From assembly GCF_028372415.1 (NCBI RefSeq), contig NC_092872.1, positions 280,801,206-280,865,205 of the forward strand: a stretch of 64,000 nt of DNA, given 5' to 3'. Positions 37,515-52,560 of the stretch are shown piece after piece (position 1 is the first letter of the stretch; each line of letters starts with the position of its first letter). Under the pieces are notes generated by a model. That model saw only the letters and a program-made list of their open reading frames with translations, did no database searches and was not told the DNA's origin. This DNA is from Notamacropus eugenii (Eukaryota; Chordata; Mammalia; Diprotodontia; Macropodidae). Position numbers and translations under genes: made by a program.

Positions 37515-37740
37515 AAGTGTTCATTAAGATCCCACTATGTGCCAAGCACTTTGAAAATATGATCTCATTTGACCCTCACAACAACCCTGGGAGGGAGGTG
37601 CTATTTTGATCCCTATTTCAAAGATGAGGAAACCGAGGCAGACAGCAGTTCATTACCTTGCCCAGGATTGGAGTTGTTCAGCATCTGAGAGCTTACTGCC
37701 TCCAGGCCCATCTAACTATGCCCCTGGCGCCACCCAGTGG
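37515..37740 (-). mobile_element. MIR SINE, antisense
   Basis: CCCACTATGTGCCAAGCACT, CCTCACAACAACCCTGGGAG, AAGATGAGGAAACCGAGGCA and TTGCCCAGGATTGGAG are the MIR core in reverse. Confidence 0.85.
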
Positions 37741-38730
37741 CCTCAATAGCACAATACTACTCCATTATAAGTTTATACTACAGTTAATTGAACATTCTCC
37801 CAGATGATGCCCCCATTTTGTTTCTAATTTTTTGCTACCAGAAAAAAAAAGCTATTTCTAAGAACATTTCAATGAGTTGTTCTGACTAAAAGAGAAAGTT
37901 CAATGGTATTATCAGAAGAAACAAGTGAGTACACATTTAGCTTGATCAAGGGAAGAATTAGCCCAGGTGGGAAAGTCAACCGTCTTAGAAACTGCTAAGG
38001 ATGGTCCGAAGGATTAGCTTTGTTCTGCTTGGCAGAGGAGGAAGTAGGAGCAATAACTACCAAACTAAAATAGACCGGGTATAAGGAAAAAAGAAAAACC
38101 ATTAGGTCTGTCTACGCAAAGTGGATCTAGTCAGAGGGCTGCCATGAGACATAGTGGGGTTCTCACTCCTGAGAAAACTTCAGGAGATGGCTGGATGGAC
38201 CCCTTATGAAATGTGGCTATCACTTATTGGTGGCGACCTTGGGCAAGAAGCTTAACTTCTGAGTGTCCCAAGCAACTCCCCCTTGCCAGGAAGTGTATGA
38301 TATAAGAATCAGAGCTCTCTCCTGGCATGAGAGGATAGAAAATGCTTTTGTATGTTCAGAAAACTTAGTTAATATACTGTTTAAATTTAACTTTATATGA
38401 CTAGAGATTGTTTGAACCCAAGATGTCTCCCTGCCCTCAGTAACTCTCCAGGAATTCTAGAAATGCCTACAAGAAACTTTCGATTCCCTCAGATCTTAGA
38501 TCTACCCAAAATATTTGGGGATTTTGTTTTTTACTAAAGAGCATGCACACATATGTAATGATACTTCCTTGTTTCTTAGAGTTCTGGGTTTGGAAGGAGT
38601 CCCCTTCTCTTCAGAGCTAACTGTGGCTTTATAAGGAGACAAGAGATACATGAGCTCCTATCTGTGTATTGTGGATGACATGATAACTTCCAGGGCTAAT
38701 CACCAGGACCTGCTCTCCAAAGGACTAAAG
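37741..38730. other. Intergenic, mostly single-copy
   Basis: No gene is recognised. A short MIR-like piece lies near 38230-38290. Nothing else is named. Confidence 0.5.
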
Positions 38731-38888
38731 GTTCCTTCCCTCCCTCCCTCCCTCCCTTCCTTCCTTCCTTCCTTCCTTCCTTCCTTCCTTCCTTCCTTCC
38801 TTCCTTCCTTCCTTCCTTCCTTTCTTCTCTCCCTTGTTGCTTCTTTTACTCCTTCCTTCCATTTCTCCCTCCCTCCCTCCTTCCTTCC
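38731..38888 (+). repeat. (TTCC)n microsatellite
   Basis: CTTCC/CCTT tetranucleotides run for about 90 bp, then decay into CT-rich sequence with a second CCTC block. The neighbouring open frames are made only of this repeat. Confidence 0.97.
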
Positions 38889-39074
38889 AAAGATCAGGCC
38901 CCCAAAGTGGTGCCCTCCAGGTATGGAAACCACTGAGATCAAGCCAGTCTCCACAGGCTCAACCCACACACACTATGTGCTCTGTGTAGGTTGACATTTG
39001 GTGACATAAGCCTAGGGATGTGCCATATAGGGAAAGTGAAATAAGCCTGAAGGGGAGAAGGGAGAAGGAACAAA

Positions 39075-39275
39075 GACTTGGAACAGAAATAGCATCAGAT
39101 ACTTAGTAGTTGTGTGACCCTGGGCAAATTACTTAACTTCTCTGTGCCTCAGTTTCTTTTTCTGTAAAATGAAGGCAATAATTGTCCCTACTTCACACAG
39201 TTGTGATGAGGATCAAGTGGGATAATATTTATAAAGCACTTTGATGCTGGCTATCATTATTATTCTTTTTCTATT
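39075..39275 (+). mobile_element. MIR/CORE-SINE
   Basis: TTGTGTGACCCTGGGCAAAT, CTCTGTGCCTCAGTTTCTTT, CTGTAAAATGAAGGCAATAA and AATATTTATAAAGCACTTTG are the plus-strand core and tail. Confidence 0.88.
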
Positions 39276-39839
39276 CAGAACCTGGGAACAGATCTCTTCA
39301 ATGTATCACTGAACGAAGGTGACTGCTGGGACAGTATGTGAGCACTGGGTTTTCACTTCTATCCAGCCTTCTTGGGTTGGGGGCCTAAGCCCACCCCTAG
39401 ACAGGGCACTGTGTCCAACCTTCCTGTGTAGTTCGGAAGCATCTTTCCAGTCCCCCAACAAGCCTTCCCCAGCTTCCTGCAGAGGGCTCTACTGCCAAGT
39501 AGATGGGAGAGAGCTGCCAAGGGAAGAGAAATCAGTCTGGAGCAATTTGGTCACCCCAGGAGAAATGAGCAGCAATGGGCAGAAATCACAAAGGAGGCAA
39601 ATTCTGGCTTAAAAGGAAGAAAAACTTGCTACCATCCTAAAGTGGGAGGGGTCTGGGGAGGGTGCCCTCTAAGGGGACATCTGCAGTCAAAGGCACATGA
39701 CCCCTTGGTAGGTGCAGTGTAGGGGACTCCTTCCTGGTACAGCTTAGATGAGATGACCTCTGAGGTTCCAGCCAGAAGACTTCACAGTTCCGTGATTCTG
39801 AGTCTGATGACTGATTTGGAAGGAACCTGAAACCCATCA

Positions 39840-40000
39840 GTCAAAGAGCACTTATAAAGTCCTACTAAGTGCCAGATACTCTGGCGGATACTGAGAACAA
39901 AAAGTTAAGAGAAAAAAATTGCTCAACTCAAGGAGCTTAGATTCCAGTGGGAAAGGTGACATATCTAGGTAACAGGGGAACTCAGGAAGGCTCTCTCCCA
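39840..40000 (-). mobile_element. L2 LINE 3' end, antisense
   Basis: CACTTATAAAGTCCTACTAA, GTGCCAGATACTCTGG and CTCAAGGAGCTTAGATTCCA are the reversed L2 tail. Confidence 0.7.
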
Positions 40001-40739
40001 AAAGACAGCCAAAGGTCAGGTCCACAGGGCACAATTACTACTTCTCCCCTCAGGATTCTAGGGGGCAACCCTGAGGGGCTGAGAATGCCTTTCTGATACT
40101 ATCCACAAGCCCCCATCCTATTTAACCTCTACAATGTCATCTTCTAGGTGATAGCTCCCCAGCATGCACTAATTCATGTCAACCCATTTTTACAAAAGGC
40201 TATTTGAAGAGAGTAAGGATAGAGTAAGAAGCATCTGAGCACTCTCTCTCCGGTACACACCAAATGAACCCCGGGGAGAGTGGGCTCAGACTTAAAATGG
40301 CCCATCTCCAACATCTACCCCCCCCCCCATTCACTTATGGGCATGGCACATGAAGGTGTCACTTCCTTGCTTGTTGGACCCAGGGTTGGTCTGGTCACTC
40401 CGGTCGTTCCTCAGAGACCCAGAGGCTACAGTATTGGCAGACTCCATTACCATCTCTCCTTGTTGAAGAGATGCCCTTCCGACCTTTTAAAACTCACCTG
40501 GTCATAGTCTAGTTAGCCAGTCTCTAATACTCTAATACTCATTTACCTAAAATCAGGAAAGAAGAAAGGACAGAGACCAAGACACAGGCGCCATGCTTTC
40601 ACAGCCACAAGGCAGGTGCTGGGAGATAAGGCAGCCAGGGGCAGACTATTAGACCAACACTTCTCGCCCTACCTAGAGGCCTGTAGCATTTCTTCCTTCT
40701 CACTTAAAAACCACCTAGAAAGAGGGAGAGATGTTTTCA
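40001..40739. other. Intergenic, no recognised feature
   Basis: This appears single-copy. A short C-run is at 40319-40328. No gene is seen. Confidence 0.5.
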
Positions 40740-41005
40740 TGATAATCCTAATATCATTTACATAGCACAAATTATGTACCAGGCATTCTGCTAAGTGCTT
40801 TACAGACATCTTTTTTAATCCTCACAACAATCTTGGGAGGTAGGTGCTATTCTTATCCCCATTTTACAGTTGAGGAAACTGAGTCAGATAGAGGTTAAGT
40901 GACATTTCCAGGGAAACTAGTAAATGTCTTAGTTCACATTTGAACTTAGGTCTTCCAGACTTCAGGTGTCCAGGGCTCCCTGCCCTATGCTGCCACCTAG
41001 TGACT
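40740..41005 (-). mobile_element. MIR SINE, antisense
   Basis: ATTATGTACCAGGCATTCTG, CCTCACAACAATCTTGGGAG, TTTTACAGTTGAGGAAACTG and TGAACTTAGGTCTTCCAGAC form a nearly full-length reversed MIR. Confidence 0.88.
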
Positions 41006-41269
41006 ATTTCCATCTTTTGTATGAACAGTCCCGTCAGCTCAGCAGCCAATTAATTAAAGGTCTTAACAAGAAATAATCAGAGAATTCCTGCACATTCTCT
41101 GAAGTAGAGAGTGAATGTATTCCAAAAAGGAAGCAAGCTCACCCAAACTCCATGTAACTTGACTGGTAGAGGAGAGTTCTAAGGACTGGGTCCCCATTGG
41201 CCATCTAAAGCAGATACAAACAAGGTCATCTTGGGAGTTGGCAGGGGAGGGAGCAATGGGGAGGGCGGG

Positions 41270-41600
41270 GTGCGGAACAGGACCAAAGAACCTGCAGAGC
41301 ATCACACCTAAGCCCAGTTTGGATGGGGAAGAGTACATCCTGGCAATAGAGGTCAGCCTCCGTGCAAAGACAGAGCGAAGAAAGAAGGGTTACAGTGCGA
41401 GGCAAGCTAGAAGGGCAGTGTGGCTGGCACGCCGAGTCTGTGGGTGGACATCTTGTCAGGTTGTGAGAAGCTTTAAAATTCAATCATAGAAGCTTATATT
41501 CCACCTCAAAGGTAAGAATAGGGAGTCACTGAAGCTGATTAAGGAGCAGAGTGACACAGTCAGAGCTGAACTTTTGGAAAATAATGTTGGGGTCTGGATT
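41270..41600 (-). mobile_element. L2 LINE fragment, antisense
   Basis: GAATAGGGAGTCACTGAAGC, AAGGAGCAGAGTGACACAGT and CAGAGCTGAACTTTTGGAAA match the reversed L2 ORF2 3' region. Confidence 0.6.
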
Positions 41601-41769
41601 CCTGATGAGACAGTTTGTCTCCCGAAATCCCTTGTGGAGACTCCAATGTGAAGTGGTGTCTAGTACTCTAAGGAGAGGAGATTCTATCCCTGGGGACATT
41701 CCCTTCGTCAAAGTCTTAGAACAAAGTTCTTTGTGAATTTCTGTCATGGAGAATAATCATAATCAGTTA

Positions 41770-42232
41770 ATCAATCTTTTGATGAAGAGCATCTCCCATC
41801 ATACCTCAGATGGTTCTCAGATGATATAAATCCACTGTTCCTCCAAAACTCCTTCTGTCTGATAAGGTCTCTGCCATCTTCCAACCACCCAGCTCCACAG
41901 CCTTGGGGTCATCCTCTCCCTCACACACATAGTCATTCAATTTTCAGATGTGATCATTTCTATGGACACGACATTTCTTTCTTCCATCCCCTCCTCCTCA
42001 ATCACATAACTACTACCCCACAGATCTAATCTAATTCAATCCAACCCAGAAAACATCTATTAAGGCAAGAGGTTTAGTGATTCAGTGGAAAAAGAGTCGG
42101 AATCAAGTTTTCACATGATTTTCAGCAAGTCATTTAGCTTTTCAGTGTCTAAATCTTTACTGGAGGAGGATGTTTCCCCATTAGGAATTCCCTGCACTGA
42201 TGAAAAGAGAGAGAGACAGATAAAGAGAGAGC

Positions 42233-42263
<31 letters not shown>

Positions 42264-42960
42264 GGAGGGACAGAGGGAGGGAGAGAAAGAGACAGAAAGA
42301 GGAAAGACTGTCTGGTACACAGTGATTAATAAATATTTGATTGACTGGGGCTAAAAAGACAAAAATAAAACCAGTTCCTGCCTTCAAAGAGCATAGTATA
42401 CCAGGAGATAGGATAAAATATCTAAATATAAGCTAGTTCATCACCTCTTCACCTCTGACCCGGAGGTTTTTAATGGCCTCCTGACTCATCTCCCCATCAC
42501 TCCCCCTCCTATCCAGCCTCCATGTAGGTGCTAAATTGATCTCCCTAAAGCCCAGGGCAGACAGTTCACTTTGCTGCTCAAAAAGCTTTGACGATTTCCC
42601 TATGGTCACTTAGACAAAGCACAAACTCGTTGTTTGATTCAGTCTGTTCTTCCAGATTTGTGTCTCATTCCTCCTCTTCATGCATTCTAGATTTGAGCAA
42701 CACTGACTCACTGTTCTTCCAGCCTGTAATTCAATGTCAATGTCCTGCTTTATTTAACAAAGTGAGTATTTGCGAATTTGTTTGCAAATTCACTATCTAT
42801 GCTTCTGAATGCCTTGTCATTTGCCCCAACCCAGAAGCACAAGAGATTGCCACCCAACACATGCCTGGAAGACACTTCCCCCTTACCTTTGCCCCTTCCT
42901 TCACAGCTCAGCTTAGGTTCCACCTTCTATAGAAAGCCAGTTCTGGAGTCCCCTAGGCAA
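41770..42960 (+). mobile_element. L2 LINE fragments, plus strand, interrupted
   Basis: Two L2 pieces lie in the same orientation: 41770-42080 (CTTGGGGTCATCCTCTCCCT) and 42420-42960 (TTTTTAATGGCCTCCTGACT, CTCCCTAAAGCCCAGGGCAG, TTTGCTGCTCAAAAAGC). They are separated by a GA-rich tract and a short SINE/L2 tail. They may be one L2 split by a later insertion. Confidence 0.7.
42205..42302 (+). repeat. GA-rich (GAGACA)n tract
   Basis: About 100 bp of purine-rich GAGA/GACAGA repeats. Confidence 0.93.
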
Positions 42961-43139
42961 TGGTTCTTATCCTGCTTTTGTGTTATGGACCTCTCAGGCT
43001 CTCTGGTAAAGCCATTGCAGAATCTTGTTTTTAAATTTGTAATATGAATACATCAGATTACAAAGGAAATTATACTGAACTCGAGTTATCAGAATATTTT
43101 TAAAGCCTAAGTTTATGGACCTCAGGTTAAGAGCTGTGC
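42958..43139 (-). mobile_element. hAT-like non-autonomous element
   Basis: It starts CAATGGTTCTTATCCTGC and ends CTCAGGTTAAGAGCTGTG. The interior has GATTACAAAGGAAATTATAC and TTATCAGAATATTTTTAAA. It is the same family as 632-897 and 48171-48353, in the opposite orientation. Confidence 0.75.
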
Positions 43140-43334
43140 CCTAGCTGTTAATGCTCTCCCCATCCTCCACCCTCAGGTTACCTCATATTGGTGAAATTGG
43201 GGGTTGACAGCTGGCTGGTATACTTGGGCTTGTCATTCCGAGGGACAACATTCAACAAACATTCAGATCCCAAGGTCCCAATTACAATAACATGTATTGT
43301 GTTATTATACACATCTGTGTGCATGATGTATTCC

Positions 43335-43640
43335 CCGAAGAATGTGAATTCCTTGAGAGAAGGATCTTTTTATCTTGGCTTCCTCAATGCCAACCTTGGT
43401 GCCTGGCACTTAATAAATGCTTGTGGCATTGAATTGAACAACATATGTTCCAAGAGGATATATCAGGAGCTTTCAGAACCTTATGGTCCCCTCCACCCCT
43501 GGGGGAAACAGAGAAGGGCATCAATTCAATTCAATAAGCATTTATTAAGCACCTACTATGTACCAGGCTGGGGATACAAATAAGAAAAAGAGACAGTCCC
43601 TGTCCTCAAGGAGCTTGTAATCTAATGGATAGAAAGCCAA
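43335..43640. mobile_element. Pair of L2 LINE tails, head to head
   Basis: 43335-43440 is a plus-strand L2 tail (TTGGTGCCTGGCACTTAATA). 43515-43640 is a minus-strand tail (CATTTATTAAGCACCTACTA, CTCAAGGAGCTTGTAATCTA). They form an imperfect inverted pair. Confidence 0.75.
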
Positions 43641-43779
43641 AGGTGAGGGAGGCCATTTGGGGGCTCCCAGGTGTGGGGACATGGTGTTCTGTGGCTTGGG
43701 GTCAAGCAGAGTGGATTATGGTAAATGAGTTACTCAAAAAGTTGTGAGCTCTCTATAAAGACAAGCTCTGTACGTTCAT

Positions 43780-43930
43780 GGAATGAGACCTAGACTTGGG
43801 ATCTGAAGGTTTGCCTTGAATTTGGACTCTCCCACTTCCTTGTGTGACCTTGAGAAAGATGCTTCCTCTCCCTGGGAGTCAATGCTATTCTCTGTAAATC
43901 AAGGATGATCTTAAATGATTTGCCCAATGG
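43780..43930 (+). mobile_element. MIR-family SINE fragment
   Basis: CTTGTGTGACCTTGAGAAAG and CTCTGTAAATCAAGGATGAT give the core. The head GACTTGGGATCTGAAGG is diverged. Confidence 0.6.
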
Positions 43931-44170
43931 CACTGCAGTGGTATTGGCTCCAGGTCCTATTCCAGTAACTCAGCAGGACACGGCAGTAATATTGGGTTTT
44001 TGAAGGCTCTGCCAAGTCCCCCCTAGAGACCTTTCAGGAGCTCTCCAGGTTTTCATGCCCCACTCTTGAAACTGGTTTGAGTAAGTTTTTATTCATCTGT
44101 TTGCATCCTCCTGGTACAATGTAAACTCTTTGAGGAGTTTTCTACTCTGTAAAGTACAGGGAGTTCTTTT

Positions 44171-44402
44171 TCAGTCATGTCCAACTCTTTGTGATCCCAT
44201 TTAGGGTTTTCTTGGCAAAGACACTGGAGTGGTTTACTATTTCCTTCTCCTCTTCATTTTACAGATGAGGAACTGAGACAAACAGGATTAAGTGACTTGC
44301 CCAGGAACACAGCCAGTAAATATTTGAGGTCAGAGTTGAAGTCATGATGAATGTTTCCCGCTCCAGGACTAGCACTCTACCCACTTTTCCTCCTAGTTGC
44401 CC
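44171..44402 (-). mobile_element. CORE-SINE with RTE-type tail, antisense
   Basis: TCAGTCATGTCCAACTCTTT, GGGTTTTCTTGGCAAAGACA, TTTTACAGATGAGGAACTGA and AAGTGACTTGCCCAGGAACA read as the reverse of the element at 8498-8723. It is nearly full length. Confidence 0.85.
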
Positions 44403-45330
44403 AGGTCAGAGCAGTGAGTAGGAGAAAACATATTTGGGCCCTCTCATCAATATAAAAGAACTGATTTTTTTAAAGCCTTGATAGCCATGAACAATTAAAC
44501 AAAAAATAATTACAAAATCCAATTTATTTAGATAAACACACCAAGAAAATTGCTCTTTAGGGAGACTGGAAAGTCAGTAGACGCTTCAAAACATCATGAG
44601 ACCAAAGGAGACAGCAGAAAACCTAGGGCATACACGAGGGAAATGATCTGAATGAACCCAGGTCACAGAGTCCAGGGATAATTAAGTCTTACCCATTCTC
44701 TCAGCTCCTACCACCACCATCACCATCATCACCACCACAGCCAAACTTCTTCATTCTGATATGTGCAGTATTTAGGATGAAACATTTCCCCAAAGTCTTA
44801 TTCTGTTTCTTATGTTAAATAGAAACTTAAAACTGATTTTCCCTGCCTAGCTCTGTCCTCTCTGAACTCCTAAAACTATATATTTCCTGGCTTCCTATCT
44901 GAATTTTGCCTTGGGTAACACCCTCTCCCTCTCCCCAGCTGACAATCAAGGAGAGGACAGTGGCTGAACTGGAGACAAATATACACACAGAAGAGGTCAA
45001 ATGACTCTTCAAATATCAGAGAAACCAAGGCAGAAAGTCCACTCCCCTCACCCCCAGAGCTTGTTAAGTACCTCCCTCATCTGCTATCGGTTGGATACGA
45101 AATCATGATGGCTTAAAGATGTTTCTGTGACTACAATGATCTTCTACATCTTATTTGACATCACAGGTATATTAAAATTTGCATTTTAATTGGTCATAAG
45201 GAGAGGGAAGCTCTCTGCTGTTCCTAAGATCAGAAGGTTCAGAATCTAAATGGCGGTAACCTATATGTCAGCAAAGTACAAGTCTTGACTAGAGGTAGTG
45301 CTAGGAAGAGAAAGTCTTCTCATTTGGCAG
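44403..45330. other. Intergenic, mostly single-copy
   Basis: No gene is seen. A CACCAT-type short repeat is near 44710-44740. A candidate regulatory element lies at 45050-45270, with an ATTTGCAT octamer next to TTTTAATTGG. Confidence 0.5.
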
Positions 45331-45376
45331 AAATGAATAAATGAATGAATAAATGAATGAATGAATGGATGAATGA
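45331..45376 (+). repeat. (AATG)n/(AAAT)n microsatellite
   Basis: About 46 bp of mixed AATG and AAAT units. Confidence 0.93.
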
Positions 45377-45759
45377 AACCCCAATGGGACTTTGTTCATT
45401 CTATTCTTCCCCTTTCTAGTAGTCAAAGAATAAAATACTTACAGGCAGCAATGCAGCTTCTCCTTAGGAACAGAGTGTGTTTATCTCTTATGGGGGTGAT
45501 TGGTCAGTGAAACAGAAACGAGGGGGAAATTGGGAGACACCCAATGAGCTAAAGAAGGCTTTCAGACATGGTGACAATTAAATAAAAATGAAATTACATC
45601 AGGACCCTTTGGTAGTATGGAAACCCCCTTTAAATGCGTCTAGAACTTAGAGAGTTGTCTGAGGTTCAAGGGATTCTTCAGACAGAGAACAAAGACTAAA
45701 GGTGGGATGTGAATTCAGATCCAACACTCAACCTATCCATTGTCACACTGCCTACAGGG

Positions 45760-46110
45760 GAAAGTGCTTCAAAAGAACCCTAAATTTGAAATGAGAAGAC
45801 CTGAATTTTGAGTCCCATTTCTGCTACTGACTGCCCGTGGCACCTATCTGAACCTCACCTTTAACCTTTGAAATGGGGATAAGCTTATTTAAAAAAAAAA
45901 AAACCTCAAACTTTTGGGACACCCCATTGATTATCTCCAATTTATCCTGTGTACATCTCATTTGTCCATTGTTATTTAGATATTGTCTCCCTCATTAGAC
46001 TGTAAACTCCTTGAGACCAGGAACTGTCCTCACATTTCTTTGTATCTCCAGTGCTTAGCACAGAACCTGGTACACAGTAGGTACTTAATACTTATTGATG
46101 GACTTTCATT
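45760..46110 (+). mobile_element. MIR fragment followed by L2 tail
   Basis: 45780-45890 reads as a SINE (AAGACCTGAATTTTGAGTCC, AACCTTTGAAATGGGGATAA) ending in an A-run. 45990-46110 is a good L2 tail (ACTGTAAACTCCTTGAGACC, GTGCTTAGCACAGAACC, CAGTAGGTACTTAATACTTA). Confidence 0.75.
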
Positions 46111-46149
46111 GTCTACTTCACCAGATGTTTCAAGTATCAAATGAAAACA

Positions 46150-46330
46150 GATCAGAGGACTAGGCAGAATGAACAGTATCTGTCATCTAGTTCATCACCT
46201 TCATCTTACAGCAGAAGAAACTGAGGCTGAGAGAGGAAGGGTCTTGGTGGCAGATAGGAGGAGGCACAACAGGGGATCAAAATCCAGGTTTGCTGACTCC
46301 AGCCTAGCCCTATTCCCCTTGTACCTTGCT
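46150..46330 (-). mobile_element. MIR-family SINE, antisense
   Basis: CATCTTACAGCAGAAGAAAC and GATCAAAATCCAGGTTTGCT are reversed core and head motifs. Confidence 0.65.
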
Positions 46331-46789
46331 GCATCTGTACTAGTGATGCACAAAAAAGTGTATTCCCACCATATAATGCAAGCTGTCAAGGAGTCCTGGA
46401 AGAAATCCGGGCTGTGCGGTTTGTCCTTCTAAACTTTGTTACAAAAACAACTGTTCACAATCTCATTTGTCGCAAGAAACTTCAGAACGGAAATTTCAAA
46501 AGGGATCTTTACAGCAACACTTGTTAAAAAGAAAAAGATAAGTAATAAAAGGTTACATTTCATGTCAAAATCCAAACATGCTTTTAACTTCAAAAATAGC
46601 CTTTTGAATAGATGAACAATTTTTTTTAAAAGTCCACTTACTCCCTTGCTATGCCACCATGAGGGATTCAGTGTATTTATTAATTATGGGGTCATAGGAC
46701 CATAGACCTAGACCTAGGGAGGATCTTGGAGGCTGTCGTGATTAGTTCTAAAGCACCCCCCTGTAAAAACCCTCAGTCACAATGGACAT
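46331..46789. other. Intergenic, no recognised feature
   Basis: This is single-copy sequence. A SINE-like end, GGTCATAGGACCATAGACC, is near 46690. Confidence 0.45.
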
Positions 46790-47010
46790 TTTCATAGCAG
46801 CACCTGAAAGCTTGCAAAGCCTTTATACCAACCATTTTATCTGAACCTCACAACCTTGTGAGGTAGTTCTCTGGGTATTGTTAATCCCATCTGACAGATA
46901 ATGAAACTGAGGCTAATGAAGGCAAAGTGGTTGACCCAGAGACAAAAAGCTAAATAAATGTCCAAGGTCCTTCCTGAATCCAATTTCAGCTCCCTCTGGA
47001 CATTATGATC
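46790..47010 (-). mobile_element. MIR SINE, antisense
   Basis: CTTGCAAAGCCTTTATACCA, CACAACCTTGTGAGGTAG and CAGATAATGAAACTGAGGCT are the reversed MIR core. Confidence 0.8.
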
Positions 47011-47719
47011 ACATAATGCCACAGGGCATTGTGGGGCTCAAATGAGAGTCTTCCATTTTAGAACTGAAAAGGATGGCTGGCTAGTCCATCCTCCCCCATG
47101 TTAGAGAAGGACATTTTAGTCCAAATCTGTGGGGGGAGAGGGGAGGAATGGATTGACCAAGGACTGTGCTGAGGACACATAAATACTTTATTAGTTTCCT
47201 TGCTATCCTTTCCATTTGGAGCCAGGCCCCAAATACTTCTCCCAGAAATTGGTTCACAATATGCTGGAAATAGAACTATGGCTACTCCAAATGACTGCTG
47301 TAGATTCCGGCTACAGACAGAGCTTAGGACAGAAAATTGGGAGGGCAGGATCCTGGGTTCTTCAAAGGAGTTACCCCCTTTCCTTAGGGTGGAGCTAGAA
47401 GGGAAAAGCCCCACAGAGGACTGGGGGCACTTTCAGCGGGAACAACCAGATCTTCCCATTCAGAAATGGACTATTCTGCAGTATATACTGTACTAGGATG
47501 CCCTTCTTTATGCCCTGTCAGCAAGAGCTTTCCATGAGTTTCACTGGGCATTTGACTTTCCTAGCATATGTTGGCCAAAAAATAGATGCAAGTGTGAAAC
47601 CCAATGAGATGGAGCATAAGTAGAGAGCCCTTCTTCTGATAGTGATGGGATGAAAAGAAGGGTCCTTGGAGAAAGAAAAGACCTTGGGGCATCTAGTTCA
47701 CAGGAGTTGGAGCTGGAGG
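47011..47719. other. Intergenic, no recognised feature
   Basis: This appears single-copy. Open frames here are short and show no known motifs. Confidence 0.45.
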
Positions 47720-47890
47720 GGGCCTCTGTTTTTGTCTCATTCTTGGAGAGATGAGAAAATCGAAACCCAGAGAGGGAAAAGGAGAAAGTCCAAGGTCTAC
47801 TAGAAATGAAGAGCCAGAGCTGGGGCTCAAACCCGGGTCTTTTGACTCCCAAACCAAAGTCCTACTCTACTGATTCCAGCCTCTTTTCTC
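47720..47890 (-). mobile_element. MIR-family SINE, antisense
   Basis: GAGAGATGAGAAAATCGAAA and GCTCAAACCCGGGTCTTTTG are reversed core and B-box region. Confidence 0.7.
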
Positions 47891-48059
47891 CTTCAAAGAG
47901 TTTGATTCTAGAGAGGAAGAGAGGATCCCTTCCCTGGCCAGAATCCAAGAAAGTGGGGATCAGTTCATCTCTGCCAATCTCGTCCAGCTGGAAAAGTCTG
48001 TGATTTCAGTAAAGAGCAAGACACTTGAACCAGGGAACTCGAAGGAGATATCAGAGCGC

Positions 48060-48175
48060 TAAGGAAAGAGCGCGGGCTGGGGAGGCAGGAGCCTGGGTTC
48101 CTACTCCAGCTCTGTTACCCTGGGTAAGTCACTTCACTTCTCTGTCAAATAAAGAGATTGGACTAGGGTGGAGCC
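48060..48175 (+). mobile_element. MIR-family SINE fragment
   Basis: GCAGGAGCCTGGGTTCCTAC, TTACCCTGGGTAAGTCACTT and AAATAAAGAGATTGGACT are in SINE order. Confidence 0.7.
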
Positions 48176-48353
48176 TCTTAATCTGCCATTCGTGAATTTG
48201 TGGGGTTTGTAACTACGATTTGGGGAACTGTATTTCAATATAATCGGTTTCTTTTGTAGTCCAAGTATTTTAGTTTATTCATTTAAAAGCACGATTCTGA
48301 AAGGAATTCACAAGCTTCACCAGACTGCCACCCGAAAGGGCAAGAACCCTTGG
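48171..48353 (+). mobile_element. hAT-like non-autonomous element
   Basis: It starts GAGCCTCTTAATCTGCC and ends GGGCAAGAACCCTTGG. The interior has TGTATTTCAATATAATCGGT and TTCACCAGACTGCC. It lies downstream of NKX1-2 and contains the first AATAAA on the gene strand. Confidence 0.75.
48274..48279 (-). promoter_or_regulatory. NKX1-2: Candidate NKX1-2 polyadenylation signal
   Basis: This is the first AATAAA on the gene strand after the NKX1-2 stop, about 710 bases downstream. No AATAAA or ATTAAA was found between. It lies inside an old hAT-like element, so its use is uncertain. Confidence 0.4.
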
Positions 48354-48629
48354 CCTAGATCTTTCCAGGTCTGTCTCTGATGCTGGGAATCCCCTTCCCT
48401 AGCGTTGTAAAGAAGACACTGGTGGTAAGGAGAGACACTCCAGGCCTGCTCTCAACGCTGCCCCGCCCCGAGAGTTGTTTCCAGCTCAAGGATTCTATGA
48501 AACAGTAGCCTTCCTTGGCAGAGAAAATACTAAAGAATGGGGTGCTGGAGGGCAGGGATGGAGGGATCTCAGACCTGGTTAATCTTTAGCGGGGTTTTTT
48601 CTCTTGATTCTTGAAACCGCTAGATGTAG

Positions 48630-48780
48630 TGGGAAGTGAGTTGGAGCCAGAGTCGGAGGATTTGGGTTCAAATTTGTCCTTGCCGCTTAATTCGTGTTAG
48701 ATCTTTCCCTGACCCTCAGTGTCTTCGTGTAAAACAAGACGACCGGACTATACCGTTCCTAGGGCTCCCTTAACGTTCTA
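48630..48780 (+). mobile_element. MIR-family SINE near the NKX1-2 3' end
   Basis: GAGTCGGAGGATTTGGGTTC, TTCGTGTAAAACAAGACGAC and TTCCTAGGGCTCCCTTAACG follow a diverged SINE order. It lies in the likely NKX1-2 3' UTR, antisense to the gene. Confidence 0.6.
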
Positions 48781-48986
48781 AAAACCAATAATCCTTAGGG
48801 CAGAAGGGACCCAGAAGTTCGGGTCCCCATGCTCCCGCAGTTTTGTAAAAGTCCAGAACAGGTGGGACCTCATGGGATGGGACACCACGCCCCTTCGTGG
48901 ACGGTCGGAATATCACCCCCACAAAGGAGCACCCGAAGGCGCTAGTGAAGCGGAGACCCCAAGGCCCGCCTACAGGAGGGGGTCTC

Positions 48987-52560
<3,574 letters not shown>

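Noticed and set aside
38731-38888. Regular short repeats suggesting an array such as CRISPR
   Set aside because: It is a tetranucleotide microsatellite without spacers, in a vertebrate genome.
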